The translations under genes were made by a program, and so were the position numbers. DNA of 42,123 nt from Roseibacillus ishigakijimensis (lineage in GTDB: Bacteria > Verrucomicrobiota > Verrucomicrobiia > Verrucomicrobiales > Akkermansiaceae), in the NCBI RefSeq assembly GCF_016595415.1, contig NZ_JAENIO010000037.1:1-42123 (forward strand). Direction: 5' to 3'. Every line of letters starts with the position of its first letter. Position 1 is the first letter of the stretch. Shown here piece after piece: positions 7,940 to 16,303 of this stretch. The notes under the pieces were generated by a model. That model did not search any database and was not told where the DNA came from. It saw nothing but the letters and a program-made list of their open reading frames with translations.

Positions 7940-9439
7940 ATGATCAACGATCTCATCGTCCTCGGCTCCGGCAGTGCGGGACTGCTCGCCGCCCTTTCTT
8001 TCCGTCGCAAAATCCCACAAATCAACGTCCGCATCGTCCGTGATCCCAGTCTTGGAGTGATCGGCGTGGGCGAAGGGACGACTCCGAACTTCCCACAGCA
8101 CCTCTTCGATTACCTCGGCATCTCCCGCAAAGACTTCTACGCCCGGGCCGAGCCCACCTGGAAACTCGGGATCCACTTCAAGTGGGGGCCCCGCGGGAGC
8201 TTCAACTACACCTTCAGCCCCCAACTCGATGCCAAACTGCCCACCCTCCCCATGCCCAACGGCTTTTTCTGTGAAGACCGCTTCGAGAATATTGACCTCG
8301 CCTCCGCCCTGATGAGCCGGGGAAAAGCCTTTCCTGCCCAAGCCAATGGCTGTCCCGATGTGCAACCGTGGCACGCTTTCCATATCGAGAATGAAAAATT
8401 CGTCTCCGTGCTCGAGGAAATCGCCGCCGAAGCGGGAGTGGAGTTCGTCGACGGCCGGGTGGAGGGCGTGGAGCGGGGCGAAAAGGGAATCACCGCCATC
8501 CATCTGGAAGACGGGCGCACCCTACAGGCCGACTTTTATCTCGATTGCAGCGGATTCCGCAGTGAACTGCTGGGTAAGGCTTTGGAGGAACCCTTCATCG
8601 ACTTCAAGAAGACCCTCTTCTGCGACCGGGCCGTGGTAGGCGGCTGGGAGCGCACCACCGAGCCCATTCTGCCCTACACCACCTCCGAGCAGATGAGCAC
8701 AGGCTGGAGCTGGCAGATCGAGCACGAACACCTCATCAACCGGGGCTACGTCTATTGCTCCGACATGATTTCGGACGAAGAGGCGGCCGCCGAGTTCCAG
8801 GCCAAAAACCCCAAGGTTCCCGATTCCCCGCGGGTAGTGAAGTTTCGCAGCGGCTGCCACCAACGCATGTGGGTGGACAATGTCGTCGCCATCGGCAATG
8901 CGGGTGGCTTCGTCGAGCCCCTGGAGGCCACCGCCCTCATGATCGTCTGTTCCCACATCAAGACTCTGGTGGACTTTTTCCAACACACCCGGCTGGAGCC
9001 CACCCCCTCCATGCGCGACCTCTACAATCGCGTCACCCAAGAGACTTGGTTCGACATCCGCGACTTCCTCGGCCTCCACTACCAGCCCAACACCTCACTG
9101 GACACTCCCTTCTGGCAACGCTGCCGCGAAGAAACGGACCTCTCCGGCATCGCCGAGTTGCTCGCCTTCTACCGCGAGAATGGCCCTACCGGATTCTGCC
9201 GCTACAGCCTGAAGTCTACCCAAAATGACTTTGGCTTGGAGGGCTACCTCGTCATGCTCCTTGGCAACCGGGTGCCTCATCACAAACCTTACCACCCGAC
9301 CGAAGAGGAATGGAGACATTGGAAAACCCATCTGGCGACCAATGAGGCCAAAGCCCGCAGCGGCCTGACGGTGGCCGAGGCCCTCGCCTACGTCCGCGAT
9401 CCCCGCTGGCAATGGCACGGCGAACCGACCGCAGGCTAG
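7940..9439 (+). CDS. Flavin-dependent tryptophan-halogenase family protein
   Basis: This 499-residue protein belongs to the FADH2-dependent halogenase family, which uses reduced flavin, O2 and chloride or bromide to make an HOX-type halogenating species. The Rossmann flavin motif GSGSAG is at residues 9-14, GVGEGTTPNF at about 42-51, and the expected catalytic lysine is Lys75 in TWKLGIHF (PrnA Lys79 counterpart by position). The W-x-W-x-I-x motif is at 256-261 with Glu261 where most members have Pro. The EPLEAT motif is at 326-331. The ATG at 7940 begins the Rossmann fold immediately; the open frame reaches back to 7832 but there runs through the terminator. No partner flavin reductase or biosynthetic cluster is adjacent, so the substrate is unknown. 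Confidence 0.9.
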   Translation: MINDLIVLGSGSAGLLAALSFRRKIPQINVRIVRDPSLGVIGVGEGTTPNFPQHLFDYLGISRKDFYARAEPTWKLGIHFKWGPRGSFNYTFSPQLDAKLPTLPMPNGFFCEDRFENIDLASALMSRGKAFPAQANGCPDVQPWHAFHIENEKFVSVLEEIAAEAGVEFVDGRVEGVERGEKGITAIHLEDGRTLQADFYLDCSGFRSELLGKALEEPFIDFKKTLFCDRAVVGGWERTTEPILPYTTSEQMSTGWSWQIEHEHLINRGYVYCSDMISDEEAAAEFQAKNPKVPDSPRVVKFRSGCHQRMWVDNVVAIGNAGGFVEPLEATALMIVCSHIKTLVDFFQHTRLEPTPSMRDLYNRVTQETWFDIRDFLGLHYQPNTSLDTPFWQRCREETDLSGIAELLAFYRENGPTGFCRYSLKSTQNDFGLEGYLVMLLGNRVPHHKPYHPTEEEWRHWKTHLATNEAKARSGLTVAEALAYVRDPRWQWHGEPTAG

Positions 9440-9484
9440 CGGCAAGAGACCCCAACCCCACTCCAGTTCTCTTCTGGCCTTTTG

Positions 9485-9513
9485 GGACTTCATTCCTCGC
9501 GGTAATGAGGTCC
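9485..9513. repeat. Inverted repeat between convergent genes
   Basis: GGACTTCATT pairs with AATGAGGTCC, with one G-T wobble and a 9-base loop. It lies between the convergent ends of the halogenase gene and the hypothetical gene on the other strand. It could serve as a bidirectional terminator, but neither side has a good T-tract. Confidence 0.4.
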
Positions 9514-9547
9514 TGAGAGCCAAGGGGACGCCTTGTGCGAGGGTCGG

Positions 9548-9985
9548 TCAGTTGACCCGCGCTTTCTCCACTTCTTTTTGAGGCATGGCATCCCTTGAGA
9601 ACTGCCAGCTACTCGGCCCCCAGCCATCGTCAGAGTCCAGCGACTTCTCAAAGCGCGCGATGCTCTCCCGCGCCTCTTCCGCAGTGGCACACACCTGCAC
9701 CCGGCGTCGGCGCAAGGGATTGGCCAGCCCCACTTTGTTGGCGACCTGAATGTATTCACAAAGGGAATAGCCCGACCGATTCTGCCAGGCTATCACCCAT
9801 ATACGCTCAATTGCTTTATCTTTCTTCTTCGACTGCAAAATAATCCCCCGATCAGTGGTCACTGATTTCAGATGTAATTTGCGCGAATAAACTTTTCCAA
9901 AAATATCGACCTTACCACTCAGGCGTCGATATCTAGCAGTGACTTGTAAAGTAGAGATTTCCAGTTTTCGTGGAAGTATTTTCAT
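9548..9985 (-). CDS. Hypothetical basic protein
   Basis: The 145-residue, strongly basic protein is not one I recognise. The chosen start is the ATG at 9985, preceded by AAGGA at very short spacing; the frame stays open to an ATG at 10105, adding a low-complexity 40-residue segment. It has no signal peptide or membrane segment. There is a hydrophobic-aromatic core (RIWVIAWQNRSGYSLCEYI) and an Arg cluster (PLRRRRVQVC), followed by a helical tail. Base composition is clearly more AT-rich than the flanking genes, and it sits in an AT-rich island, which suggests recent acquisition or decay. It may be a gene remnant. Confidence 0.45.
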   Translation of the reverse strand: MKILPRKLEISTLQVTARYRRLSGKVDIFGKVYSRKLHLKSVTTDRGIILQSKKKDKAIERIWVIAWQNRSGYSLCEYIQVANKVGLANPLRRRRVQVCATAEEARESIARFEKSLDSDDGWGPSSWQFSRDAMPQKEVEKARVN

Positions 9986-10602
9986 TATCCTTGGTCTGAT
10001 GCGCCGGGGACGCGCAAGGTGCGTGTTGTTCAGTAGCCATTTGGGATCATCAGTTGGCGGGCCAAGCGCTGCTCTTTTCGAAAAAAACACAAATTTTTCC
10101 GCCATTTATGGGACCTGGCGCCGCCTCGAGCCCTTAAAAACCTAAAAAAGGAATCCCAAGTCAAGACTTTGCATCCATCAATTTCGCTCATGAACATCTA
10201 GCATTCTAAGAAACACTTTGAGCAATGTTAGAATAAACCTTTTTCCTCAAAACGCCTATCAAACAAATCTCACAACCCTCCCCTCTCCCTCACAAATATT
10301 CGCATTTTGAAACCTCCATTTTCAGCCCGACACCAACCCTCCTCTGGCCGAATACGCCCCAGAAAGAACCCCAGACAAGAACGCCCGAGCTTCCCGTTCT
10401 TACACATTTTCACCCCATCTTCTCATTCAAAAACCAATCCCTCCCGGAAACCCATTCTGCAAGAAAAGAGAAGGCCCTGCAGGAGGAATGGCCCACCCGC
10501 CTCGAGAGAGAACAAACCGCAGAGTGATATACTAGAATATTAGTATCACAGAACCTGACAAATGGTAACCTCGCCCGGAGGAGGAAATGAGCCAACGGGA
10601 AA
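9986..10602. other. AT-rich gene-poor island with small inverted repeats
   Basis: This stretch of about 617 bp has no convincing gene. It is visibly lower in GC than its surroundings. It contains an inverted repeat ATTCTAA (10203-10209) with TTAGAAT (10228-10234), and a second, bulged one around 10524-10548 (GTGATA-CTA with TAG-TATCAC). A short plus-strand frame at 10307-10543 looks like compositional noise. Confidence 0.6.
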
Positions 10603-10623
10603 ATACTACACTCGCCGTAGTAT
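10603..10623 (-). terminator. Terminator-like hairpin overlapping the methyltransferase stop codon
   Basis: On the minus strand ATACTAC (10623-10617) pairs perfectly with GTAGTAT (10609-10603) around a 7-base loop, and TTTCCC follows. The gene's TAG stop lies inside the 3' arm. It would end the three-gene minus-strand operon that starts at 12937. The stem is AU-rich and the T-tract short, so it may be weak. Confidence 0.5.
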
Positions 10624-11181
10624 ACGGACCCACTCCCGGCCTTCCCGCCCGGGGTAGGCCAGCTTGGGCTCCCATTCCGCCAGCAGTTCGAAGTCTTTGC
10701 CGAAGAGGCGGTCGAGTTCGGGCAGGGTGCAACCATAGGGCGGACCATGGTCATGGTCTGGATTGAGGAAGAAGATGGCCACTAGGTGCCCTCCGGGCTG
10801 CAACCACTCGGCAGCGGCAGCGGCGTAGCGGGGACGGTCTTCCGGTTCAATGGCGCAGAAGCAGGTGTGCTCAAAAATGGCGGAAACCGACTGGGGATGG
10901 GGTTGGAAGAAGTCAGCGCGCACAAAAGCGGGGTTCTTCCCCTCGGTGCGAGCCTTGGCACCAGCGATGGCTTGCTCGGCCAAATCAATGCCCACCACTT
11001 CCTTGCCCTGAGCCGCGATCCAACGGGCATCATGGCCAAAGCCACAGCCCGGCACCAGAACGGGCCCCGCTCCCCACACCACCCGGCTGGCCCGGGCCGC
11101 AATCTCCTTTAGCGGAGGGGCCGGCGAGCCCTTCTCCCAGGGAGTATCGCCGTCTTCATAGCGCTCATTCCAATTGGTCAT
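10606..11181 (-). CDS. TPMT-family SAM-dependent methyltransferase
   Basis: The 191-residue cytoplasmic protein matches the thiopurine S-methyltransferase-like family, which transfers a methyl group from SAM to thiol or chalcogen acceptors. The N-terminal W-x-E-R-Y ... TPWEKG motif is at residues 4-18, the SAM-binding loop VLVPGCGFGHDA at about 41-52, the acidic end of strand beta2 in GIDLAEQAI, and FEHTCFCAIEPE at about 103-114. A GPPYG segment lies further on. Its ATG overlaps the stop of the upstream gene by 4 bp, so translation is coupled. The acceptor is unknown; bacterial members are linked to tellurite, selenite or small-thiol methylation. Confidence 0.85.
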   Translation of the reverse strand: MTNWNERYEDGDTPWEKGSPAPPLKEIAARASRVVWGAGPVLVPGCGFGHDARWIAAQGKEVVGIDLAEQAIAGAKARTEGKNPAFVRADFFQPHPQSVSAIFEHTCFCAIEPEDRPRYAAAAAEWLQPGGHLVAIFFLNPDHDHGPPYGCTLPELDRLFGKDFELLAEWEPKLAYPGREGREWVRILRRV

Positions 11182-12284
11182 CGCGTTTCCCTCGCACGAC
11201 TGGCCAGCTTGCGCAAGTAGTCCGGTTCCTGATCGTCCTTTTGCAAGGAAGGCGGCAGGGTGGCATCGCGAAACTGAATGACCGCCCCCACCCCGGCACC
11301 ATAGGGCGCCGCCAATTGCGGCTCCACCTCGATTTCAGGAAAAAGGTAGACCTTTTTCCGCTGGTTCGCGCGATACCCGGCAACAAGCGCGCCAAGCACC
11401 ACCAGGACCGAGGCTGCAGTCACCCCCGCCATCACTTGCACCTCGCGGGTGAGGGCTTCCTCCGGCCCTTTTTCCTCGGCATCGACGACCGTCAGTTCTC
11501 CAGAGGCCTCGGCAAGAAGGTCCGCCCCCGACATCTCTGCCAACTTTTGCTCCATTCCGTAGAGCCGGATGGAAAGCCCGGTGGAGAAGTTTTCCAGCTG
11601 CGATGCCGGATCACTCTTCAACTGGGCTTGTTGCTTGGCATAGATGAGCGCCCCCTTCACCGCATTGGGATTGATAACAGTATAGACCTGCGGACTCATC
11701 ACCAGAGTGGATCGGCCGGGATCCTCAAGGTAGTAGTAGACGAGGGCACTCAGCCCATTCCCCCGCAGGAAATGGCGCTTGAAAATGGTCTCCATCTCTC
11801 CCTCCGGAGGCACATGCTGCTTTTTATCAAAGAGATAAATGTAAAGATCGATGCGGGAATCGCCGGCGTGGTAATCCAGAAATGCTTGCCGGTCCTTTTG
11901 CTCCTGCATGGAAAGCATGCCCTGGGGATCGACCAAATAGCTGGCGGGACGACCCGCAAAGTAGGCGGAGAGAAACTCTTCCCCAATCTCCACCGGGTAG
12001 TCGGTCCCAGCTGGGAACTCGAATTCCACCTCCGGCTCAGGCAGGGGCTCGAAGAGCTCCGCCGAGTCCACCCCTTCGATGGTTTCTTCAAAAAGAGCCG
12101 TTCCCAACGAGAGTTCGCCCTCGCGAATCATCTCCAGCTCTTCAGGGGTCCAGCTCGGCAAGTCCGGCCAAGCGAAGGGGAGCTCCCCTTCCCCAGCAGA
12201 GGGGACGGGTTCTTGCCCGGCCAGCAGACCCCACCGCAAAGCGACGGTCCCGACGACGAGAAGGGAAATGCGGCCGCTGCTCAT
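11178..12284 (-). CDS. Membrane-anchored protein, partner of the TPM-like protein
   Basis: The 368-residue protein has an N-terminal signal-like segment (residues about 5-22) and a long acidic linker rich in Glu and Pro. A globular region follows at about 100-245, then a C-terminal transmembrane helix (about 283-305, VMAGVTAASVLVVLGALVAGY) and a basic cytoplasmic tail of about 60 residues. The globular region contains IDLYIYLFDKKQ and a strand-helix pattern reminiscent of a degenerate TPM (TLP18.3/Psb32/MOLO-1) domain, but I cannot confirm this. It overlaps both neighbours by 4 bp. The topology suggests a periplasmic domain tethered to the inner membrane. Confidence 0.6.
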   Translation of the reverse strand: MSSGRISLLVVGTVALRWGLLAGQEPVPSAGEGELPFAWPDLPSWTPEELEMIREGELSLGTALFEETIEGVDSAELFEPLPEPEVEFEFPAGTDYPVEIGEEFLSAYFAGRPASYLVDPQGMLSMQEQKDRQAFLDYHAGDSRIDLYIYLFDKKQHVPPEGEMETIFKRHFLRGNGLSALVYYYLEDPGRSTLVMSPQVYTVINPNAVKGALIYAKQQAQLKSDPASQLENFSTGLSIRLYGMEQKLAEMSGADLLAEASGELTVVDAEEKGPEEALTREVQVMAGVTAASVLVVLGALVAGYRANQRKKVYLFPEIEVEPQLAAPYGAGVGAVIQFRDATLPPSLQKDDQEPDYLRKLASRARETR

Positions 12285-12937
12285 GGCTCCCTCACCTCCG
12301 TTGCCGCTCTCCGCAGACGGAGAAGTTCACTCAGTCCCCGCTCCGGCTTGAGCGGCGTAGCCTGCTCAAGGGAGGTCTCCTGAAAAGCGGCCGGATTCTT
12401 GGCTGCCCGTTTGCTTTGCCGCACCAAGATAGCCTCCAAGCGCTGCAAAACCATCTCGATTCCACGTAAATACTGGCCTTGCAGAAAAAGCGGGTGCCCA
12501 CAGGAAAGGGCCGCAAAGGTGTCCTTCTCCTTCAAAAAAGGCTGCAAACCATAGCCATAACTCAATCCCGCCGACTTCCCCGCCACATCGAGAGTCAGAA
12601 GAATCCCTCCCGCGTTGGAACGGGTCTTCTCCACATCGACGAATTCACCCCGATTGAGCAGCCAGAAGCCAAATTGACGGAGATGGGAGGCCTCCTCGAA
12701 AGCCCCCAGGTAGACCGCGAAAAAGAGCTGGGGAAAGCGGTTCTCAAAATCATTCATCAGGAGGCGCATGCGTTTGCGTTCCTTGGCCCGCAGCGCCCCG
12801 GCGGCATCACAGAGCGCGGCTACCCGCACCTGCCCCCCACCAAAAAGCTGGTCCACCTCGGCAATCACAAAGCCGCAATGGGGACAACTCTCCGCCGCGC
12901 GGTGAATCCGTTGAACACATCTGGGGCACTTCGTCAT
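12281..12937 (-). CDS. Zinc-ribbon protein with TPM (TLP18.3/Psb32) domain
   Basis: The 218-residue protein begins with a zinc ribbon (Cys4, Cys7, Cys18, Cys21). A domain at about residues 35-180 follows, fitting the TPM/TLP18.3 family: a helix with repeated Arg/Lys, the strand LFFAVYLGAF, then NAGGILLTLDV and the GYGLQPFL motif (family G-Y-G-L-E) about 20 residues later. It has no signal peptide, so unlike most TPM proteins it appears cytoplasmic. It is the first gene of a coupled operon with a membrane-anchored partner and a methyltransferase. The family's activity is uncertain; acid phosphatase and scaffold roles have both been proposed elsewhere. Confidence 0.7.
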   Translation of the reverse strand: MTKCPRCVQRIHRAAESCPHCGFVIAEVDQLFGGGQVRVAALCDAAGALRAKERKRMRLLMNDFENRFPQLFFAVYLGAFEEASHLRQFGFWLLNRGEFVDVEKTRSNAGGILLTLDVAGKSAGLSYGYGLQPFLKEKDTFAALSCGHPLFLQGQYLRGIEMVLQRLEAILVRQSKRAAKNPAAFQETSLEQATPLKPERGLSELLRLRRAATEVREP

Positions 12938-12984
12938 GATCGGGGGAAGAATGGGATGGGGGGATGAGAAAAGACTAGTGCCCC

Positions 12985-13905
12985 TTGCCCGGAAAGGTCA
13001 AAAGCGGAGCCCGTCACCGTCACCTGCAGCAGTCCTGCCAAATTTTGTCCCGCTTCCTCCAGCTCAATTTTCTCGTTTTGCTTTGGAGCCTCACCGGAGT
13101 GCTCGGCGAATACCTTTCTCTCGCCACCCCGGCCCTCGTCTTCTGGCGCACCGCCCTGGCCTCGCTAGTCTTCTACTTCTACTGCCGCCTGCGGAATCCC
13201 GCTCTGCTGCGCCTGTGTCCCCCCTTGCGGTGGACCGCTCTTTTTTCAGGGCTTCTCCTCGGCATTCACTGGCTCTGCTTCTTCGGCGCCATCGCCGTCT
13301 CCAACGTCTCGCTGGGGCTGGCGGGCTTCGCCGCGACCTCGCTTTTCACCGCCCTCCTGGAGCCCTGCTGGGAAAAACGGCGGCCCGACTCCCGCCAGCT
13401 CGGTCTCGCTCTTCTCGTCGCTCTCGGCATCGTGTGTCTGGCAGGGGCCGAGACCGACGTCCCCCATGCCCACCTCGGCTTGGTCATCGCCCTGGTCGGA
13501 GCCTTCCTCGCCGCCCTTTACAGCCTCTTTAGCAAAAAACTGGTCGTCGCGGCGGTCCCCGGCCCCACCCTCATGCTGTTCCAAATGCCTGCCGCCAATG
13601 CCGCCGCCCTGGTCGCGATTGCGCTCGTCCCCGGCTTTTCCTTTGAGCTCCCGCAAAAAAGTGACTGGCTACCCTTGCTCATTCTCGCCATCGCCTGCAC
13701 CTTTGGGGCCTACCTCTGGTATGCCCGCCTCCTGCGAGATCTCAGCGCCTACACCATCAACCTTGCCGTTAACTTCGAGCCCGTCTACGGAATCCTTCTC
13801 GCCGCGATCCTTTTTGCCGAACACGAGTCGCTCACCCCGCTCTTCTACCTCGGCACCCTGGTCATCGTGAGCGCCAATGTGCTGCACGCCCGCCAGCCAC
13901 AGTAA
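12985..13905 (+). CDS. EamA/DMT-family transporter
   Basis: This 306-residue integral membrane protein has ten hydrophobic segments arranged as two EamA repeats (about residues 25-155 and 165-300), typical of drug/metabolite transporters. Recognisable features are FWRTALASL at the second helix, IHWLCFFGAIAVSNVSLGLAGF at helices 3-4, and the second-half SAYTINLAVNFEPVYGILLAAILFAE, a family hallmark. There is no good ATG: 12985 is a TTG, and a TTG at 13045 just before the first helix is equally likely. The gene lies 19 bp upstream of thiH. The substrate is unknown; a thiamin-related one is only a guess from position. Confidence 0.85.
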   Translation: MPGKVKSGARHRHLQQSCQILSRFLQLNFLVLLWSLTGVLGEYLSLATPALVFWRTALASLVFYFYCRLRNPALLRLCPPLRWTALFSGLLLGIHWLCFFGAIAVSNVSLGLAGFAATSLFTALLEPCWEKRRPDSRQLGLALLVALGIVCLAGAETDVPHAHLGLVIALVGAFLAALYSLFSKKLVVAAVPGPTLMLFQMPAANAAALVAIALVPGFSFELPQKSDWLPLLILAIACTFGAYLWYARLLRDLSAYTINLAVNFEPVYGILLAAILFAEHESLTPLFYLGTLVIVSANVLHARQPQ

Positions 13906-13924
13906 GCCAGCCCTTTCTTTCACC

Positions 13925-15073
13925 ATGTCCTTTGTCCCAGTCTTCAACGAACTTCCCGAAAAGAAGTCCCCGCTCCTGCGGCGCTTCGAGAACTTGATCG
14001 CGCCCGCCAACGACTCCCAATTGGAGTCCCTCGCCCGCCAGTCCGCGCAAATCACCCGGCGCAACTTTGGCAAAACCATCCGCCTCTTCGCCCCCCTCTA
14101 CGTCTCCAACGAGTGCATCAACAACTGCTCGTATTGCGGCTTCTCGCGCGACAATCCCATCCTGCGCACCACCCTGACCCCCGAGCAAGTGATGCAGGAG
14201 GCCCGGCACCTCCACGCCCAGGGCTTCCGCAATCTCCTCCTCGTCGCGGGCGAGCATCCCAAGTTCGTCTCCGAAGGCTACTTGCAAGAGATCGTCCGTC
14301 AACTCGCCCCCCTCTTCCCCGCCATCGGCATCGAGGTCGGTCCCATGGAGGACCACCAATACGCCGAATTGGTCAAAGCCGGCGCAGAGAGCCTCATCGT
14401 CTACCAGGAGAGCTACCATCGCGAGACCTACACCACACTCCACACCGCCGGGCCCAAGAAGAACTTCGACTGGCGCTTGGAATGCCCCGAGCGCGCCTAC
14501 CGGGGCGGCTTCCGCCGCATCGGCATCGGGGCCCTCTTCGGCCTGGCCGACTGGCGGCATGAGGCCCTCTCCCTCGCCGCCCACCTCGAATACCTGCACA
14601 AGCATTGCTGGAAGGCCCAGTTCACCGTGGCCTTCCCCCGCATGAGACCCTACGCGGGCAACTACCAATACACCCCCGATCCCAACCGCTATCTCACCGA
14701 CCGCCAGCTCGTGCAGGTCATCGCCGCCGTGCGCCTCTGCTTCCCCACCACCGGCATCGTGGTCTCCACCCGTGAGCCCGCCCCGCTGCGCGACAACCTC
14801 ATGCCCCTCGGACCCACCCACATGTCGGCCGGCAGCGCCACCGACCCCGGGGGCTACACCGGAGCCGGTTGCAACGATCTCCACCGCACCCGCAAAGGCC
14901 GCCGCATCGAGATCGAGGAAGACGAAAAGCCCATCGCCACCCGGGCCACCGAGCAATTCACCATCGACGACCACCGCAGTCCGGCAGAATTCGCCCAAGC
15001 CGTCGCCGCCCGGGGCCTGGAACCCGTTTGGAAAGACTGGGACGAAGCCATCCTCGCCAACACCACCGCCTGA
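13925..15073 (+). CDS. thiH: 2-iminoacetate synthase (tyrosine lyase)
   Basis: ThiH is a radical SAM enzyme that cleaves tyrosine to p-cresol and dehydroglycine (2-iminoacetate), the glycine imine unit of the thiamin thiazole. The 382-residue protein has the radical SAM cysteines Cys64, Cys68 and Cys71 in NECINNCSYCGF. The VGPMEDHQYAELVKAG and YQESYHRETYTTLHTAGPKKNF stretches match ThiH. The C-terminal portion has the STREPAPLRDNLMPLG and MSAGS motifs. The ATG at 13925 is preferred; the frame extends back into the transporter gene. thiS follows after 4 bp; thiG and thiF are not in the window. Confidence 0.95.
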   Translation: MSFVPVFNELPEKKSPLLRRFENLIAPANDSQLESLARQSAQITRRNFGKTIRLFAPLYVSNECINNCSYCGFSRDNPILRTTLTPEQVMQEARHLHAQGFRNLLLVAGEHPKFVSEGYLQEIVRQLAPLFPAIGIEVGPMEDHQYAELVKAGAESLIVYQESYHRETYTTLHTAGPKKNFDWRLECPERAYRGGFRRIGIGALFGLADWRHEALSLAAHLEYLHKHCWKAQFTVAFPRMRPYAGNYQYTPDPNRYLTDRQLVQVIAAVRLCFPTTGIVVSTREPAPLRDNLMPLGPTHMSAGSATDPGGYTGAGCNDLHRTRKGRRIEIEEDEKPIATRATEQFTIDDHRSPAEFAQAVAARGLEPVWKDWDEAILANTTA

Positions 15074-15077
15074 CCCC

Positions 15078-15275
15078 ATGACCATTATCTTGAACGGAGA
15101 AGCAACCGAGACCACCGCCTCCACCGTCACCGCCCTCCTCCGCGAACTCGGCCTTGCCGAAAAGCCGGTCGTCGTGGAGCACAATCAAACCGCCCTTCTC
15201 AAAGCCGAACACACTGAGACCTCCTTGCAGGAAGGCGACCGATTGGAGGTGATCACCCTGGCCGCAGGGGGGTGA
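15078..15275 (+). CDS. thiS: Sulfur carrier protein ThiS
   Basis: This 65-residue ubiquitin-fold sulfur carrier ends in Gly-Gly, whose C-terminus is adenylated and thiocarboxylated to donate sulfur to thiazole synthase. It begins MTIILNGE with the typical short beta-hairpin and ends EVITLAAGG. The start at 15078 is 4 bp after the thiH stop, so the pair is cotranscribed. The usual order is thiS-thiG-thiH; here thiS follows thiH and ThiG must be elsewhere. Confidence 0.93.
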   Translation: MTIILNGEATETTASTVTALLRELGLAEKPVVVEHNQTALLKAEHTETSLQEGDRLEVITLAAGG

Positions 15276-15367
15276 GGTTTGAGTTGAGAGTTTAAAGTGA
15301 TGAAAGTTGAAAAAGCAGAGGAATTGGCAGCAATCAAGCCCTTGCCCGCAGTCTAGCCGCTACCTTC

Positions 15368-16213
15368 ATGCCTGAACTCGCAGAAGTGGAATTGGCCCGG
15401 CGAATCTGGGAACCGGGGAAGGGAAAAATCGTTATCGCGGTCGAAACCCACCCGCAGACCCGGGTCTTTCGCGACACCCCGGCCACCGCCATCGAGGAAG
15501 CCCTCATCGGTTCCACCCTGCAGGAGAGCCACACCCACGGTAAACGACTGCTTTTCACTTTTGCCAAAGGAGCCAACAACTTTCCGCTCGAAATCCACCT
15601 CGGCATGTCGGGGCGGCTGGCCATTGCTTCTCCCGATCACGTCACTCACAAGCACGATCATCTCCTTTTCCGACTGCCCGACCTCACTCTCATTTTCAAC
15701 GACTACCGCCAATTCGGCCGCGCTTATCTGCACGCTGGGAACGACCCTTGGGCCTCCCTTCCTCCGGAGATTCTTTCCCGCCGCTTCACCCTCAGCCACG
15801 TCGAGGGACTCCTGCAAAAACGCGCCCGCACCAGCCTGAAGGCTCTCCTTCTCGACCAGAACGCTTTTCCCGGAATCGGCAATTGGATGGCCGACGAAAT
15901 TTGCTGGCGTATGGGCCTGCATCCAGCCTGCCCGACCGCGACGGTCAGTCCCGAATCGCTGCGCAAAGAAACCCGCTTCGTAACACGCGGAGCGCTCAAA
16001 CATGTCGCCGACAAGAACGAGGGCCTCCTGCGCGATGCCACCAAGGGATTCGCCGCCGGAGGCTATGTCTCACAGGTTCCGCCCAAAAGTTGGCTCTTCC
16101 AACACCGCTGGCAGAAGGGCGGCCACTGCCCCCGCTGTGAAAGCGAGCTGGCTCGCGACACCATCGCCACCCGCACCACCGCCTGGTGCCCGCGCTGTCA
16201 GCCCGTTCCCTAA
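15368..16213 (+). CDS. mutM: Fpg/Nei-family DNA glycosylase
   Basis: The base-excision repair enzyme removes oxidised bases and cleaves the strand by beta/delta elimination. The 281-residue protein has the N-terminal catalytic Pro2 and Glu3 (MPELAEVE; the usual family start is MPELPEVE). The conserved lysine is Lys59 in HGKRLLF, the H2TH region is LLLDQNAFPGIGNWMADE at about 161-178, and the C-terminal zinc finger uses Cys254, Cys257, Cys274 and Cys277 with the conserved Arg269 just before it. Pro5 is replaced by Ala and the sequence is fairly divergent from canonical MutM, so specificity (8-oxoG versus pyrimidines) is open and the symbol is tentative. Confidence 0.88.
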   Translation: MPELAEVELARRIWEPGKGKIVIAVETHPQTRVFRDTPATAIEEALIGSTLQESHTHGKRLLFTFAKGANNFPLEIHLGMSGRLAIASPDHVTHKHDHLLFRLPDLTLIFNDYRQFGRAYLHAGNDPWASLPPEILSRRFTLSHVEGLLQKRARTSLKALLLDQNAFPGIGNWMADEICWRMGLHPACPTATVSPESLRKETRFVTRGALKHVADKNEGLLRDATKGFAAGGYVSQVPPKSWLFQHRWQKGGHCPRCESELARDTIATRTTAWCPRCQPVP

Positions 16214-16303
16214 AGTCCGTCCGAGAGCTGACTTTTTACCCGCTGACCACATTTCGCAATTGCCTTCCTTCGAGAAAATTGACTATTTTACGAATTGATT
16301 ATT

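Noticed and set aside
10307-10543. 78-residue plus-strand frame in the AT-rich island.
   Set aside because: Pro/Arg/Ser-rich with no start context or neighbours, consistent with chance.
13862-15184. A 440-residue minus-strand frame opposite thiH.
   Set aside because: Composition is Gly/Val/Ala-rich noise, and the plus strand encodes unmistakable ThiH and ThiS.
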